Assembly: GCF_000737785.1 (NCBI RefSeq)
Contig: NZ_JPRO01000004.1
Location: forward strand, 248,001-312,000
Direction: 5' to 3'
DNA: 64,000 nt
DNA from: Chryseobacterium luteum
GTDB lineage: Bacteria; Bacteroidota; Bacteroidia; Flavobacteriales; Weeksellaceae
Positions within the stretch are counted from its first letter, which is position 1, and every line of letters begins with the position of its first letter. Positions 14,922 through 23,408 of this stretch are shown one piece after another. The notes under the pieces were generated by a model. That model did no database searches, was not told where the DNA came from, and saw nothing but the letters and a program-made list of their open reading frames with translations. The position numbers were made by a program, and so were the translations under genes.

Positions 14922-16466
14922 TTACTTTCTTTTCAGGTCCAGATCATCAAAATCAAAGCTGAAATCTGTAACATCCGAAATAGGTTTTAGTTTTGCAGAT
15001 TCGGCTTTCCCACTTTCATCGTAATTGAAGATAATGTAAGCATCGGCATCATAACTTCGGTCGTCCCATTTTATAATAAAAGAATTATTGGAATAGGGAA
15101 GCAGTTCGCCTTTCAGTCTTGGAGAGTTCTGGCAGGAGATCCTGTACGTACTTCCCTGTTGGGAAATTTCTACATCTCCAAACCATTGGTCATTATACTT
15201 TCCAACGAACTGTCCGGCTTTCGGCTGAAGATTTTTTTCTTTTTTAAAGGCTTCTGATTTGGCGAAAGCTTCTTTTTTCTGCTTCTCATACTCAGCATTT
15301 ACTTTTGTCATTCTTTCACCATAAGTTTTCAGCCAGTTTCTATCTGCCACTCCCAGGTAAGAATCTTTTACCGTATTGGTAACCGTATTAAAAGCTGCTC
15401 CGGACTGCTGGTTGGTTAATACTACAATCCCCAGTTTCAGATCCGGGATCAGTGTAAATTGGGTAACCGTTCCAATTAATCCTCCTGTATGCTGAATCTG
15501 CTTGTGTCCTTTAACATCGCTTAAGAACCATCCTAATCCATATCCGTAAAAGCTGGTATCATAAGGATTTTTTAAGGCAACTCTATCCGGGATCTGTAAG
15601 CTCCACAGCTGCTGTACATTTTTATCTGAAACCAGTTTTTTGCCGTCTTTCGTTGTGAAGTTATTTAAAAGAAAGTCAGCCCATGTAGTCATATCCTTAA
15701 TATTACTCATAATTCCTCCTGCTGCATTTCCCGTTTCGTTCCAGTCATGTGGAACAGCAATGGCTTTCCCGTCTACAGGAGCGTGGGCATCGATTTTATT
15801 GGATACGGCTTTAGCTCTGTTGTAGCTTCCAAAGCTGGAAGTCATTCCCACAGGCTTCATAATTCTCTGCTCTATAAATTCTGCCCAGCTAAGACCAGAT
15901 ATCCTGTGAATCACTTCTCCGGCAACGATGAACATGATATTGTTATAATCCAATTTAGTTCTGAAAGGATTTTCAGGCTTTAAATATCTTACATTGTGAA
16001 CGATATCATTCACCGTTAAATTTCCGCCTTCAGGAAAAAACATCAAATCACCTTGTCCTAAACCTAATCCAGCTCTGTGCGTTACAAGATCTTTAATCGT
16101 TACGTTTTGGGAAACATAGGGATCATACATTTGAAATTCCGGGATGTATTTTGAAACTTTATCATCCCAGTTCAGTTTTCCTTCGTCTGCTAAAATAGCC
16201 AGTGCGGTGCAGGTAAACCCTTTTGAATTAGATGCAATTCCTACCAATGTATTATCATCCATCGGCTGCCTGGTGGTTAAGGAACGTTGTCCGAACCCTT
16301 TGGAATAGATCACTTTTCCGTCTTTTATGATTCCTACTGACATTCCCGGAACGTCGAAGGTTTTTAAAGTACTCAGGATCAGCTCATCCAACTTTTTTTC
16401 TTCAACCTGACCATTGAAAAGCCCTATCGCTACAAGAAAAAGTAAAAGAGAAAATTTCTGCTTCAT
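14922..16466 (-). CDS. Serine hydrolase, beta-lactamase class C family
   Basis: A 514-residue secreted protein with a signal peptide ending FNGQ. The class C/penicillin-binding fold is shown by SxxK (SNSK, serine near residue 79), the tyrosine motif YNN (174-176) and HTGG near residue 325 in place of KTG. The last ~110 residues form a DUF3471-like beta domain (GQFVGKYNDQWFGDVEISQQ). Such proteins act as periplasmic esterases, D-amino-acid peptidases or Pab87-like enzymes; true beta-lactam hydrolysis is less likely with HTGG and this extra domain. It is monocistronic. Confidence 0.87.
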   Translation of the reverse strand: MKQKFSLLLFLVAIGLFNGQVEEKKLDELILSTLKTFDVPGMSVGIIKDGKVIYSKGFGQRSLTTRQPMDDNTLVGIASNSKGFTCTALAILADEGKLNWDDKVSKYIPEFQMYDPYVSQNVTIKDLVTHRAGLGLGQGDLMFFPEGGNLTVNDIVHNVRYLKPENPFRTKLDYNNIMFIVAGEVIHRISGLSWAEFIEQRIMKPVGMTSSFGSYNRAKAVSNKIDAHAPVDGKAIAVPHDWNETGNAAGGIMSNIKDMTTWADFLLNNFTTKDGKKLVSDKNVQQLWSLQIPDRVALKNPYDTSFYGYGLGWFLSDVKGHKQIQHTGGLIGTVTQFTLIPDLKLGIVVLTNQQSGAAFNTVTNTVKDSYLGVADRNWLKTYGERMTKVNAEYEKQKKEAFAKSEAFKKEKNLQPKAGQFVGKYNDQWFGDVEISQQGSTYRISCQNSPRLKGELLPYSNNSFIIKWDDRSYDADAYIIFNYDESGKAESAKLKPISDVTDFSFDFDDLDLKRK

Positions 16467-16601
16467 TTTTTTAATTTTTTCAAATGTAATAAATAATTAG
16501 AAGATGATTTTACCCATCAACAAAGTTTAGAAGTTTAAGGCAGGAATATGTTAGGTAAGAATTATGATGGGAAATAAAAATATTTTTTACAAAAGCTTCT
16601 T

Positions 16602-16609
16602 TATATTTG
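16602..16609 (+). promoter_or_regulatory. -7 promoter box
   Basis: TATATTTG, matching TAnnTTTG, 17 bases before the ATG at 16626. A T-rich TTTTTTAC lies at about -33. Confidence 0.5.
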
Positions 16610-16625
16610 CATTTAAATTATCAAA

Positions 16626-17075
16626 ATGACTGCAAAAAAATTATTACCGTTCTTCTTCCTGATCACAAGTGTCAATTTTTACTTTTCTCAGGAGGTAACA
16701 ATCAAAGATGATAAAGTTCTTCTTGATGGAAAACAGATCCTGAGAGCAGAAAAAATTAATATGATAGAGTATTCCTTTTTCACTCTTAAAGATGATGAGG
16801 AAATTCTGATGTATAAAATGATGGACAGTGGAACCCCAAAATATTCGAATGACGATTATTACGTTTTGAATTTTCTGACCCAAAAAACGAAAGTAGAATC
16901 CAGCGACTTCACGAAGATTTTAAATTTTATGAATTCCAAAAAAGGGATTGAAAAGCTTATCAAATGGCTTCTTAAAGAAAAAGTGATTAACAGTGATGGT
17001 GAACTAAACCCTGACCGTCTGGAGATCTTTAAAGAAAAATACGACGAAAACATTACTGACAGAACTTTGAGATAA
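16626..17075 (+). CDS. Secreted hypothetical protein
   Basis: A 149-residue protein with a Sec signal (MTAKKLLPFFFLITSVNFYFSQ, ending Ser-Gln). The mature part has an opening strand pattern VTIKDDKVLLDGKQILRAE, then a helical C-terminal half (FTKILNFMNSKKGIEKLIKWLLKEK). It is probably periplasmic. I do not recognise the family. Its stop overlaps the next ATG as TAATG, so it is translationally coupled to the phosphoesterase gene, although the latter is cytoplasmic. Confidence 0.7.
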   Translation: MTAKKLLPFFFLITSVNFYFSQEVTIKDDKVLLDGKQILRAEKINMIEYSFFTLKDDEEILMYKMMDSGTPKYSNDDYYVLNFLTQKTKVESSDFTKILNFMNSKKGIEKLIKWLLKEKVINSDGELNPDRLEIFKEKYDENITDRTLR

Positions 17076-17572
17076 TGACAAAAATTCTTCTCCTTTCCGA
17101 TTCCCATTCCTATATAGACGACAGGATTTTAGAATATGCCCGTCAGGCCGATGAAATCTGGCATTGCGGAGATTTCGGAAGCATGGAAGTTATTGAAGAA
17201 CTGGAAAAAATAAAACCTTTGAAGGGCGTTTACGGAAACATCGACAATGCAAAGATCCGTGCCGAATTTCCTGAAGTTAACCGTTTTTTCTGTGAAGATC
17301 TTGAAGTTTTGATGATCCATATCGGAGGATACCCCGGAAAATACACCCCTCTAACGAACAGGGAAATTTCCGCAAAAGCTCCAAAGTTGTTTATTTCAGG
17401 GCATTCACACATTTTAAAAGCTATGTTTGACCAAAAAAATAACCTCCTTCACCTGAATCCCGGAGCCTGTGGAAAACAGGGATGGCATAAAACGCGAACG
17501 ATGATGCGCTTCGTAGTGGAAGGTGATGAGATCAAAGATCTGGAGATCATTGAACTGGGACCAAAAAATTAA
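17075..17572 (+). CDS. YfcE/MJ0936-type metallophosphoesterase
   Basis: A 165-residue cytoplasmic phosphodiesterase. The metal motifs are SDSHSY (D and H), WHCGDFG, GVYGNID, MIHIGGYPGKY and FISGHSHI, in the order expected for the small MJ0936/YfcE family. These enzymes hydrolyse phosphodiesters; substrates are usually nucleotides but are not known for this group. It begins inside the previous stop codon (TAATG). Confidence 0.85.
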   Translation: MTKILLLSDSHSYIDDRILEYARQADEIWHCGDFGSMEVIEELEKIKPLKGVYGNIDNAKIRAEFPEVNRFFCEDLEVLMIHIGGYPGKYTPLTNREISAKAPKLFISGHSHILKAMFDQKNNLLHLNPGACGKQGWHKTRTMMRFVVEGDEIKDLEIIELGPKN

Positions 17573-17605
17573 TTTTTAACAACAATAAAAGAAGGAGCAC
17601 AGTAC

Positions 17606-18100
17606 ATGAAAATCGGAGACAAAGTTTCTGTAGTAGATGAGGATTTAAGCGGGATAATTACTTCCGTGAACGGCAATATTGCTGTTTTTAAAGATGAATA
17701 TGGATTTACCTACCAATATCCGAAGGAGAAACTGGTTCCGAAAAATGCAGACCTCTATGAAAATATCCGGATAGTCAGAAAACCGGAGCCGAAGAAAGTG
17801 GTTTCCAAACGGCATCAGAAAAATCATATGGTCCTGGATCTTCACTTTGACAATCTGGTTAAAAATCCCAGTGATTATGACAGTTTTGAGCGGCTCTTTA
17901 TCCAAAAAGCAAAGTTGACGGAAGTTCTTGATTTCTGCAGAAAGCACCATCTGAAGAGGCTGGAGATCGTTCACGGGATCGGGGACGGAACGCTGCAGAA
18001 AATGGTAACGGATGTTTTGGAAAGCCAGGCAGATATCGATTTTTATAATAAGGAAATACTTCATCATCAATCGGGTGCCGTTATGATAGAATTTCACTAA
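17606..18100 (+). CDS. Smr domain protein
   Basis: A 164-residue protein. Residues 1-55 are a small beta-barrel (KIGDKVSVVDEDLSGIITSV) like the KOW/DUF2027 region that precedes Smr domains in Bacteroidota. Residues 70-164 are an Smr domain with LDLHFDNL and the HGIGDGTLQKMV loop. Smr domains bind or nick branched DNA or act on stalled mRNA. The protein is roughly half the length of the full DUF2027-Smr proteins, so it is a compact form. An AAGGAG Shine-Dalgarno motif lies at 17592-17597, nine bases before the ATG, which is unusual for this phylum. Confidence 0.85.
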   Translation: MKIGDKVSVVDEDLSGIITSVNGNIAVFKDEYGFTYQYPKEKLVPKNADLYENIRIVRKPEPKKVVSKRHQKNHMVLDLHFDNLVKNPSDYDSFERLFIQKAKLTEVLDFCRKHHLKRLEIVHGIGDGTLQKMVTDVLESQADIDFYNKEILHHQSGAVMIEFH

Positions 18101-18105
18101 ATTTG
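18098..18105 (+). promoter_or_regulatory. -7 promoter box overlapping the Smr gene stop
   Basis: TAAATTTG, whose first three bases are the TAA stop of the Smr gene, 14 bases before the ATG at 18119. It would let DUF3822 and rsmD be transcribed separately from the genes upstream. Confidence 0.45.
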
Positions 18106-18118
18106 CAGCAATTGAAAT

Positions 18119-18835
18119 ATGAACGTACTTAATTTACTTTTTACCAAAGACGGATTAATCTACCAGATTGCAAAAAATAAAAGCATTCTGGAAGAAAAGT
18201 CTTATTTCGTTACTGAAGAAACTCCGGAGAATCTTATTGAAGAAAAACTGGATGAAGTTCTCCTTAAGCAGAGGTTTGACGAGATCCATGTGATCTCTGC
18301 GCTGAATCATTTCACTCTGATGCCTGAAGGATTTTCAGAGCATGAGGCAGGATTTGAGCTCATTGCGTTCAATGCTCCGGCGAACAGGGAAAAGGAAGAA
18401 CTAATGCTTTCTGTCAATAAAAAATTCGGGGTACAATTTTATTATACATTCCCCAAAAACTTTTACAGGAAAATAAAAGAGCTGGCAGTTCCGGTTCATT
18501 TCAATTTTTCAGGAGAAAAGTTTTTGAATTCAATCAACAATAAGAATAATAAGGAGATTCACATTAATCTGTATCACAACCAATGTGAGTTTTTTGCCAT
18601 CGATAACAAGAAGGTTATCTTATACAATAACCTGGATGTGAATTCTGAAGTAGATTTTCTGTATTTCGTGATGTTTACACTAAGTAAAATTGGCTTTGGG
18701 ATCAATGAAACCAACTTTTACGCTTACGGTGAAACTACGGAAAACGAAACCTTCATTTCCGAACTTCAGAAATTCGTTAAAAATATGAGAATTGTTTTTG
18801 ACAATGTTCCGAATAAGAATTTTATACTTAATTAG
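18119..18835 (+). CDS. DUF3822 family protein
   Basis: A 238-residue soluble protein of the Bacteroidota-specific DUF3822 family, which has an actin/hexokinase-like (ASKHA) appearance: two similar halves with beta-rich cores (EIHVISALNHFTLMPEGF in the first, EIHINLYHNQCEFFAIDNKK in the second). The function is not known. The family is typically encoded next to rsmD in Bacteroidota, as here, which hints at a role in rRNA methylation or coupled expression. No catalytic motif is visible. Confidence 0.8.
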   Translation: MNVLNLLFTKDGLIYQIAKNKSILEEKSYFVTEETPENLIEEKLDEVLLKQRFDEIHVISALNHFTLMPEGFSEHEAGFELIAFNAPANREKEELMLSVNKKFGVQFYYTFPKNFYRKIKELAVPVHFNFSGEKFLNSINNKNNKEIHINLYHNQCEFFAIDNKKVILYNNLDVNSEVDFLYFVMFTLSKIGFGINETNFYAYGETTENETFISELQKFVKNMRIVFDNVPNKNFILN

Positions 18836-18918
18836 GTTGCAGGCTGCAGGTAATAGGGAACAGTTCCCAAATGAGATTACCTGCCGTCTGTAATCTGCGA
18901 CCTAAACCCTAAACAACT
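18836..18918. repeat. Imperfect inverted repeat in the DUF3822-rsmD spacer
   Basis: GCAGGTAAT and ATTACCTGC pair around an inner GGGAAC-A-GTTCCC hairpin, and the outer GGTTGCAG partly matches CTGCGACC at the far side. The spacer is thus a nested inverted repeat without a T-run. Confidence 0.5.
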
Positions 18919-19491
18919 ATGTTCAGAATAATCTCAGGAAAGTGGAAAGCCAAAAAAATAGCCGCTCCTAAAAATTTTGATGTAAGACCGACGACGGATT
19001 TTGCCAAGGAAGCGCTTTTCAGCATCCTGGAAAACAAATATGATATGCAGTCGATTTCAGTGCTTGATCTTTTTGCAGGCATTGGTTCTATCACTTTCGA
19101 ATTTGCTTCCAGAGGATGCCAGGATATCACTTCGGTAGAGCTGAATCCAAAACATACGAGTTTTATCAATTCTACCGCTTCAGAGCTTGATATGTCACTT
19201 CAGGTCAATGTTCAGAGAGGTGATGTTTTTGACTGGCTTAAAAAGTTCAGAAATAAGAAAAGTTTCGAAATCGTATTTTCTGATGCTCCTTTTGAAATGG
19301 AAGAGAAAAAGTATTATGAGCTATTATCTTTAGTTCTCAACAATAAATTTGTTAAGCAGAATGGTGTTCTGATCGTAGAACATCAGAGCAGAATGAAACT
19401 GGAGCATCCCAACTTAACAGATACCCGGAAATACGGAAATGTAAGTTTCAGTTTTTTCGAAGCGAATAAAGAAGATAATCAGGACATTTAA
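18919..19491 (+). CDS. rsmD: 16S rRNA (guanine966-N2)-methyltransferase RsmD
   Basis: A 190-residue Rossmann methyltransferase that methylates G966 of 16S rRNA during 30S assembly. Motifs are MFRIISGKWKAKKI and RPTTDFAKEALFSIL at the N-terminus, LDLFAGIGSITFE for SAM binding (49-61), and SVELNP. The catalytic motif, usually DPPF/Y, reads SDAPF at 121-125, so the first proline is replaced by alanine. The protein is otherwise of normal length, so I expect it to be active. Its stop lies inside its terminator hairpin. Confidence 0.93.
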   Translation: MFRIISGKWKAKKIAAPKNFDVRPTTDFAKEALFSILENKYDMQSISVLDLFAGIGSITFEFASRGCQDITSVELNPKHTSFINSTASELDMSLQVNVQRGDVFDWLKKFRNKKSFEIVFSDAPFEMEEKKYYELLSLVLNNKFVKQNGVLIVEHQSRMKLEHPNLTDTRKYGNVSFSFFEANKEDNQDI

Positions 19492-19506
19492 CTCCTGATT
19501 TTTTTT
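19477..19506 (+). terminator. Terminator overlapping the rsmD stop codon
   Basis: AATCAGGA (19477-19484) pairs with TCCTGATT (19493-19500), followed by six T. The rsmD stop at 19489-19491 is in the loop. Confidence 0.75.
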
Positions 19507-19686
19507 ACGGAAAAATCCGGCGGCGCAGTTCTCCAGTTGGTAAATGATCCTTATGAAATACTTTTTGTAGTAGCCATCGGAAAAAGAAGATGAAAACGAA
19601 AGTAACCATCCGAAAACAACTCCCAAAAGAGGACTAAAAGAGTGAAATGGTTATTTCAGAGCTTTAATATTCAAGGAATTTTATTA

Positions 19687-19716
19687 AAAAAGCTGTTTCA
19701 GGGGAAACAGCTTTTT
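19687..19716. terminator. Terminator hairpin downstream of murI
   Basis: AAAAAGCTGTTTC pairs perfectly with GAAACAGCTTTTT around AGGG. The A and T runs suit both strands. It ends murI transcription on the minus strand. Confidence 0.85.
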
Positions 19717-19719
19717 GTA

Positions 19720-20571
19720 TTATAATACTTTCAATTCCAGATCTATTGTCTTTCCAAAGAATTTCTTAGAGATCTTCTCGAAGTTTTTCGTCAGATCCGA
19801 AAGGTAGAAATGATAGTTCGGCTTTGGATTATGGTCATTCAGAAGATGGTACTTATCCAAGATAATCTTCAGGTGATTAGCCACAATATTGGGGGAATCT
19901 ATTACACGAACCCTGTTTCCGTAATACTGCTTGATCTCGTCGATCAGCAAAGGATAATGCGTACAGCCCAGAATAAGGGTTTCAATATTCTTCAGCTTAT
20001 TATTGCTTAAATAATTATAAATGATGGCATGCGTGATCGGATGGTTCTTGAATCCTTCTTCAATAGCAGGAACCAGCAACGGAGTAGCCAGCTCATCAAC
20101 CTTGATCCATTTATTCTGCTTCCTGATGCTTTTCTTATACAGCCCGGAATTAACCGTTGCTTTCGTAGCAATAACTCCGACATTATTGTGGATTTCATAC
20201 GCTACTTTTTCAGCAACGGGATTAATAACGTCTATGACAGGAACTTTCCCGTTCACAGACTGCATAACTTCGTTTAAAGCATTTGCCGTAGCCGTATTAC
20301 AGGCAATAACAATAGCTTTACAGTTCTGCTGAAGCAGAAAATTGGTGATCTTGGTAGAATATTCTATAATCGCATCCTTCGACTTTTCACCGTACGGAAG
20401 GTGTTTGGTATCTCCGAAATAGATCAGGTCCTCGTGGGGAAGAAGTCTTTTGATCTCTTTGGCTACGGTAAGCCCTCCCACCCCGCTATCGAATATACCG
20501 ATAGGCTGGCTTGGTGAAAGATGTGAATAATCTTGCTTTTTAGTTTTCAAGTGAACTGAAATTTTATACAA
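19720..20571 (-). CDS. murI: Glutamate racemase
   Basis: Interconverts L- and D-glutamate to supply D-Glu for peptidoglycan. The 283-residue protein shows the family motifs: IGIFDSGVGGLTV near the N-terminus, the first catalytic cysteine in IACNTATANA, and the second in LGCTHYPLL. The first ~20 residues (MYKISVHLKTKKQDYSHL) precede the conserved start and may be a lineage extension; no shorter ATG fits. It is followed on the same strand by no other gene and stops at a strong hairpin. Confidence 0.95.
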   Translation of the reverse strand: MYKISVHLKTKKQDYSHLSPSQPIGIFDSGVGGLTVAKEIKRLLPHEDLIYFGDTKHLPYGEKSKDAIIEYSTKITNFLLQQNCKAIVIACNTATANALNEVMQSVNGKVPVIDVINPVAEKVAYEIHNNVGVIATKATVNSGLYKKSIRKQNKWIKVDELATPLLVPAIEEGFKNHPITHAIIYNYLSNNKLKNIETLILGCTHYPLLIDEIKQYYGNRVRVIDSPNIVANHLKIILDKYHLLNDHNPKPNYHFYLSDLTKNFEKISKKFFGKTIDLELKVL

Positions 20572-20592
20572 AAATAGTGAATAATCGGATAT

Positions 20593-22182
20593 TTAATTAA
20601 GATTACCGATTGAAAAATCTTTCGGGTATCTTACTTTATAGCTCACCCTGAATTTTTTCGTTTCGGATGAAGAAATTTTAACGTTCCATAGTAAAAATCC
20701 TTTCTCTTTATCCAGTTCTGCATTGTCACTCTGGAGAAGCTCAATCTTTACAGCTTCATCCTTGCTCAAAGGAATCTGATCTCTTATCTCAATATTAATA
20801 GTCTCTTTTTTATTATTGCGGACAACAAGATCGTAAGTAATTGTTTTTTCCTGATAGGAAGAAAATAATTTTTCACTTGCCTTATCATTAACCATCTCTT
20901 TGCGTACACTAATTTTCTTGTCATCTCCAAGGGTAATGCTCATTTTATCATTCGTCTGATTGGGATTGATCCTTGTTTCGCCTACATACATATTTTCAAA
21001 GATGACACTCGCAGCACCTGAAATAAGATTGTATTTGTTAAAATCTTTAATATCTGCGACCAAATAGGCGGTAGTACTGTATTTCGGAACTGTATAATAT
21101 TTATATTCAGCCGGGAGCTTTATCTGTTTCAGGTTGATAAAGTGATCTTCATCGTTTGACAAAATATCATAAGGAATATCGGTATCAAAACTGACATTCA
21201 ATTGATTTTCATTAATTTTAGTTCCATAGCCCATCACTACCACTTCCTCAATCGCCATCGTTTTTAAAGTATCTCTTTTCCCAGAATATCCTGTGCTTGC
21301 TCTTTCTTCATTCTTATAAGAATTCAAAAACCAGGGATTCATAACCGGAGCCTCATTATTTCTTGAAGATTTTGCATTAACCAGTGAAAGCTTCACTCCT
21401 TTCCAGTCAAGTCCGGTATCCTGTCTTACCTTTGCTTTGAAAGTGACATCTAAAGGTTCAGTAAGCTTATTACCCTTCACTTCATAAAACGGTTCCCAGG
21501 AAACATTTTCTGCCAGATATCCCAGATCCATTTTTGCATTTCCTCCGGCACTGCTTGCAATTCTCAGAACAAGAACACCATCAGAAAAAGTTTCTTCAGC
21601 ATCTGTATTGGCTTTCAGACGGTTTCTTAAGCTTTCAAGCTTCAACACATTTTGTGCATATTTTTTATTGATATCAAGCTGTTCTATGCTTATTTCATTT
21701 CTTTTCGTCTTATAATATTCTGTCAACTGCATCAGCTGGGCCACACTGGAAGTATTGCTACCAACCAAAAGTCCCTGATTCTTGTCTAAAAGTTCCAGTG
21801 TTTTCTCATTAGTCTGCCGCTCGATATTAATTTTCGTAGTGAGGTTCTCTAAAATAGCAATGCTATCCTTAATTCTTTTCCCGTTAGGATTATTATTCTC
21901 AAAATAATTCGAGCTATAGTTGCTTCTGTATTGCGCGGAAAGAATTGAAATATCTTTATTATTCGTATTAATCTGTATTGATTTCTCTACGATTTCATCC
22001 GAAATATTGGTCACAACCACCTCAGAAGTTCCTGCGGGGATCGGGACATTCACGGAATTCTGAAGCTCCGCAGAAGATCTGTAAACATTCACAGCATTAA
22101 CTTTTGCTTTTGTAAAAATCGGTTTTTGAGAAAAATGTAAGGCGCTTAAAAAAAGAAAAAACAGGAATATTTTTTTTCTCAT
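20593..22182 (-). CDS. MuiA-like DUF4139 protein with SusC-type signature
   Basis: A 529-residue secreted protein with a signal peptide ending FSQ. The N-terminal DUF4140-like domain (VNAVNVYRSSAELQNSVNV, VVVTNISDEIVEKSIQI), a coiled-coil region at about 105-200, and the C-terminal DUF4139 domain (VSWEPFYEVKGN, then FRVSYKVRYPKDF) give the mucoidy-inhibitor MuiA layout. Members are periplasmic or surface proteins with little known function. An insert near residues 308-322 reads MAIEEVVVMGYGTKINE, which closely matches the EVVVVGYGTQ signature of SusC/RagA TonB-dependent receptors. The gene lies 21 bases upstream of murI on the same strand. Confidence 0.83.
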   Translation of the reverse strand: MRKKIFLFFLFLSALHFSQKPIFTKAKVNAVNVYRSSAELQNSVNVPIPAGTSEVVVTNISDEIVEKSIQINTNNKDISILSAQYRSNYSSNYFENNNPNGKRIKDSIAILENLTTKINIERQTNEKTLELLDKNQGLLVGSNTSSVAQLMQLTEYYKTKRNEISIEQLDINKKYAQNVLKLESLRNRLKANTDAEETFSDGVLVLRIASSAGGNAKMDLGYLAENVSWEPFYEVKGNKLTEPLDVTFKAKVRQDTGLDWKGVKLSLVNAKSSRNNEAPVMNPWFLNSYKNEERASTGYSGKRDTLKTMAIEEVVVMGYGTKINENQLNVSFDTDIPYDILSNDEDHFINLKQIKLPAEYKYYTVPKYSTTAYLVADIKDFNKYNLISGAASVIFENMYVGETRINPNQTNDKMSITLGDDKKISVRKEMVNDKASEKLFSSYQEKTITYDLVVRNNKKETINIEIRDQIPLSKDEAVKIELLQSDNAELDKEKGFLLWNVKISSSETKKFRVSYKVRYPKDFSIGNLN

Positions 22183-22232
22183 GGTTCATGGTTTTTATTT
22201 AAAGTATAGTTCCAAATATACATTAATAAACC

Positions 22233-23357
22233 TTATACCAAAAATAAATCCGAAGCAATTCCATCCGCCATAAACCAGTGCTTTTCCGGTATTTTCAAAT
22301 GATTGTCTTCTGTGATTAAAATACCTTCTTCTATTTTGGATTTTATTTCATACTGGAAGTGTTCGATGATCTGATCATTGAATTTATTTTTCAGACTTTC
22401 AAGATCTACTCCCCAGATTGTCCTCAAGCCAATCATAATCATTTCATTGAACTGATCATACTGTGAAAGGATCTCTTCTTCTTTGGCCAGAATTCCGGTA
22501 TGGAGTTTTTTAATATACTGCTGATTGTTGGCAACATTCCAGCTTCTGACATCAAATCCGTTATACGAATGAGCCGAAGGACCTATTCCAAGATACTCTT
22601 TATACTTCCAATAGGCAGAATTATGTCTTGAATAAAAGCCCGGTTTTGCAAAATTGGAGACTTCATAATGCTCAAATCCGTTATCTTTTAAGAAATCTGA
22701 CAGGTAATAGAACTCTTTATTCTGGTCATCTTCTCTGGGACTGGCCACTTTTCCTTTAGAAATCCAGTTCTCCAAAGCAGTTTTCGGTTCAACAGTGAGC
22801 GCATAAGAAGAGATATGGGGCACTTCAAGGGCAATGGTTTTGTTTAAATTCTCTTTCCATATCTCCAGATTAGAAGTTGGTGAGCCATAAATCAAATCGA
22901 TGCTTAAGTTTTCAAACCCGAAATCCTGTGCTCTTTTGATAGAACTTTCTGCTTCAGAAGCATTATGGGCACGGTTCATCAGTATCAGATCTTCCTCGAA
23001 AAAGCTCTGGGTCCCGATAGAAAGCCTGTTGACCGGAGACTGAGCCAGCTGTTTTAAAAAATTTTTGTCCAGATCATCGGGATTGGCTTCCAGCGTTACT
23101 TCAATATCATTATCGAAAGTAAAGTATTTCAGAACCTCATCAATCAGAGAATTGATCTCATCTGCCGAAAGAATAGATGGTGTTCCCCCACCAAAATACA
23201 GGGATTTTAAACTTTTATTCTGCAGTTCATCTTTTCTAAGCCTGATCTCGGTCTTCATCGCACGGATCATTTCATCTTTAAAATTTAAAGAAGTAGAAAA
23301 GTGAAAATTGCAGTAGCTGCATTTTTGCTTGCAGAAAGGAATGTGAATATATATCAT
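22233..23357 (-). CDS. hemW: HemW-like radical SAM protein
   Basis: A 374-residue radical SAM protein with the cluster motif CKQKCSYC (Cys9, 13, 16) and the HemW-type YFGGGTPS, IGTQSF and SIDLIYG motifs. Cys20, present in coproporphyrinogen oxidase HemN (CxxxCxxCxC), is Phe-like here (YCNFHF), which is the HemW pattern. HemW is a heme chaperone rather than the oxidase. I start at MIYIHIPFC; an ATG ten codons upstream gives a tail not seen in the family. Confidence 0.9.
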   Translation of the reverse strand: MIYIHIPFCKQKCSYCNFHFSTSLNFKDEMIRAMKTEIRLRKDELQNKSLKSLYFGGGTPSILSADEINSLIDEVLKYFTFDNDIEVTLEANPDDLDKNFLKQLAQSPVNRLSIGTQSFFEEDLILMNRAHNASEAESSIKRAQDFGFENLSIDLIYGSPTSNLEIWKENLNKTIALEVPHISSYALTVEPKTALENWISKGKVASPREDDQNKEFYYLSDFLKDNGFEHYEVSNFAKPGFYSRHNSAYWKYKEYLGIGPSAHSYNGFDVRSWNVANNQQYIKKLHTGILAKEEEILSQYDQFNEMIMIGLRTIWGVDLESLKNKFNDQIIEHFQYEIKSKIEEGILITEDNHLKIPEKHWFMADGIASDLFLV

Positions 23358-23408
23358 AAAAAAAGCCCTGAAAATTTCAGAGCTCAAATTTATTTAAATT
23401 AAATCAGA

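Noticed and set aside
14922..16466. Beta-lactam resistance gene
   Set aside because: The fold matches class C, but HTGG replaces KTG and a DUF3471-like domain is fused, which fits peptidases or esterases better.
22233..23357. Oxygen-independent coproporphyrinogen oxidase HemN
   Set aside because: The fourth cysteine of the HemN motif is missing; the pattern is that of HemW.
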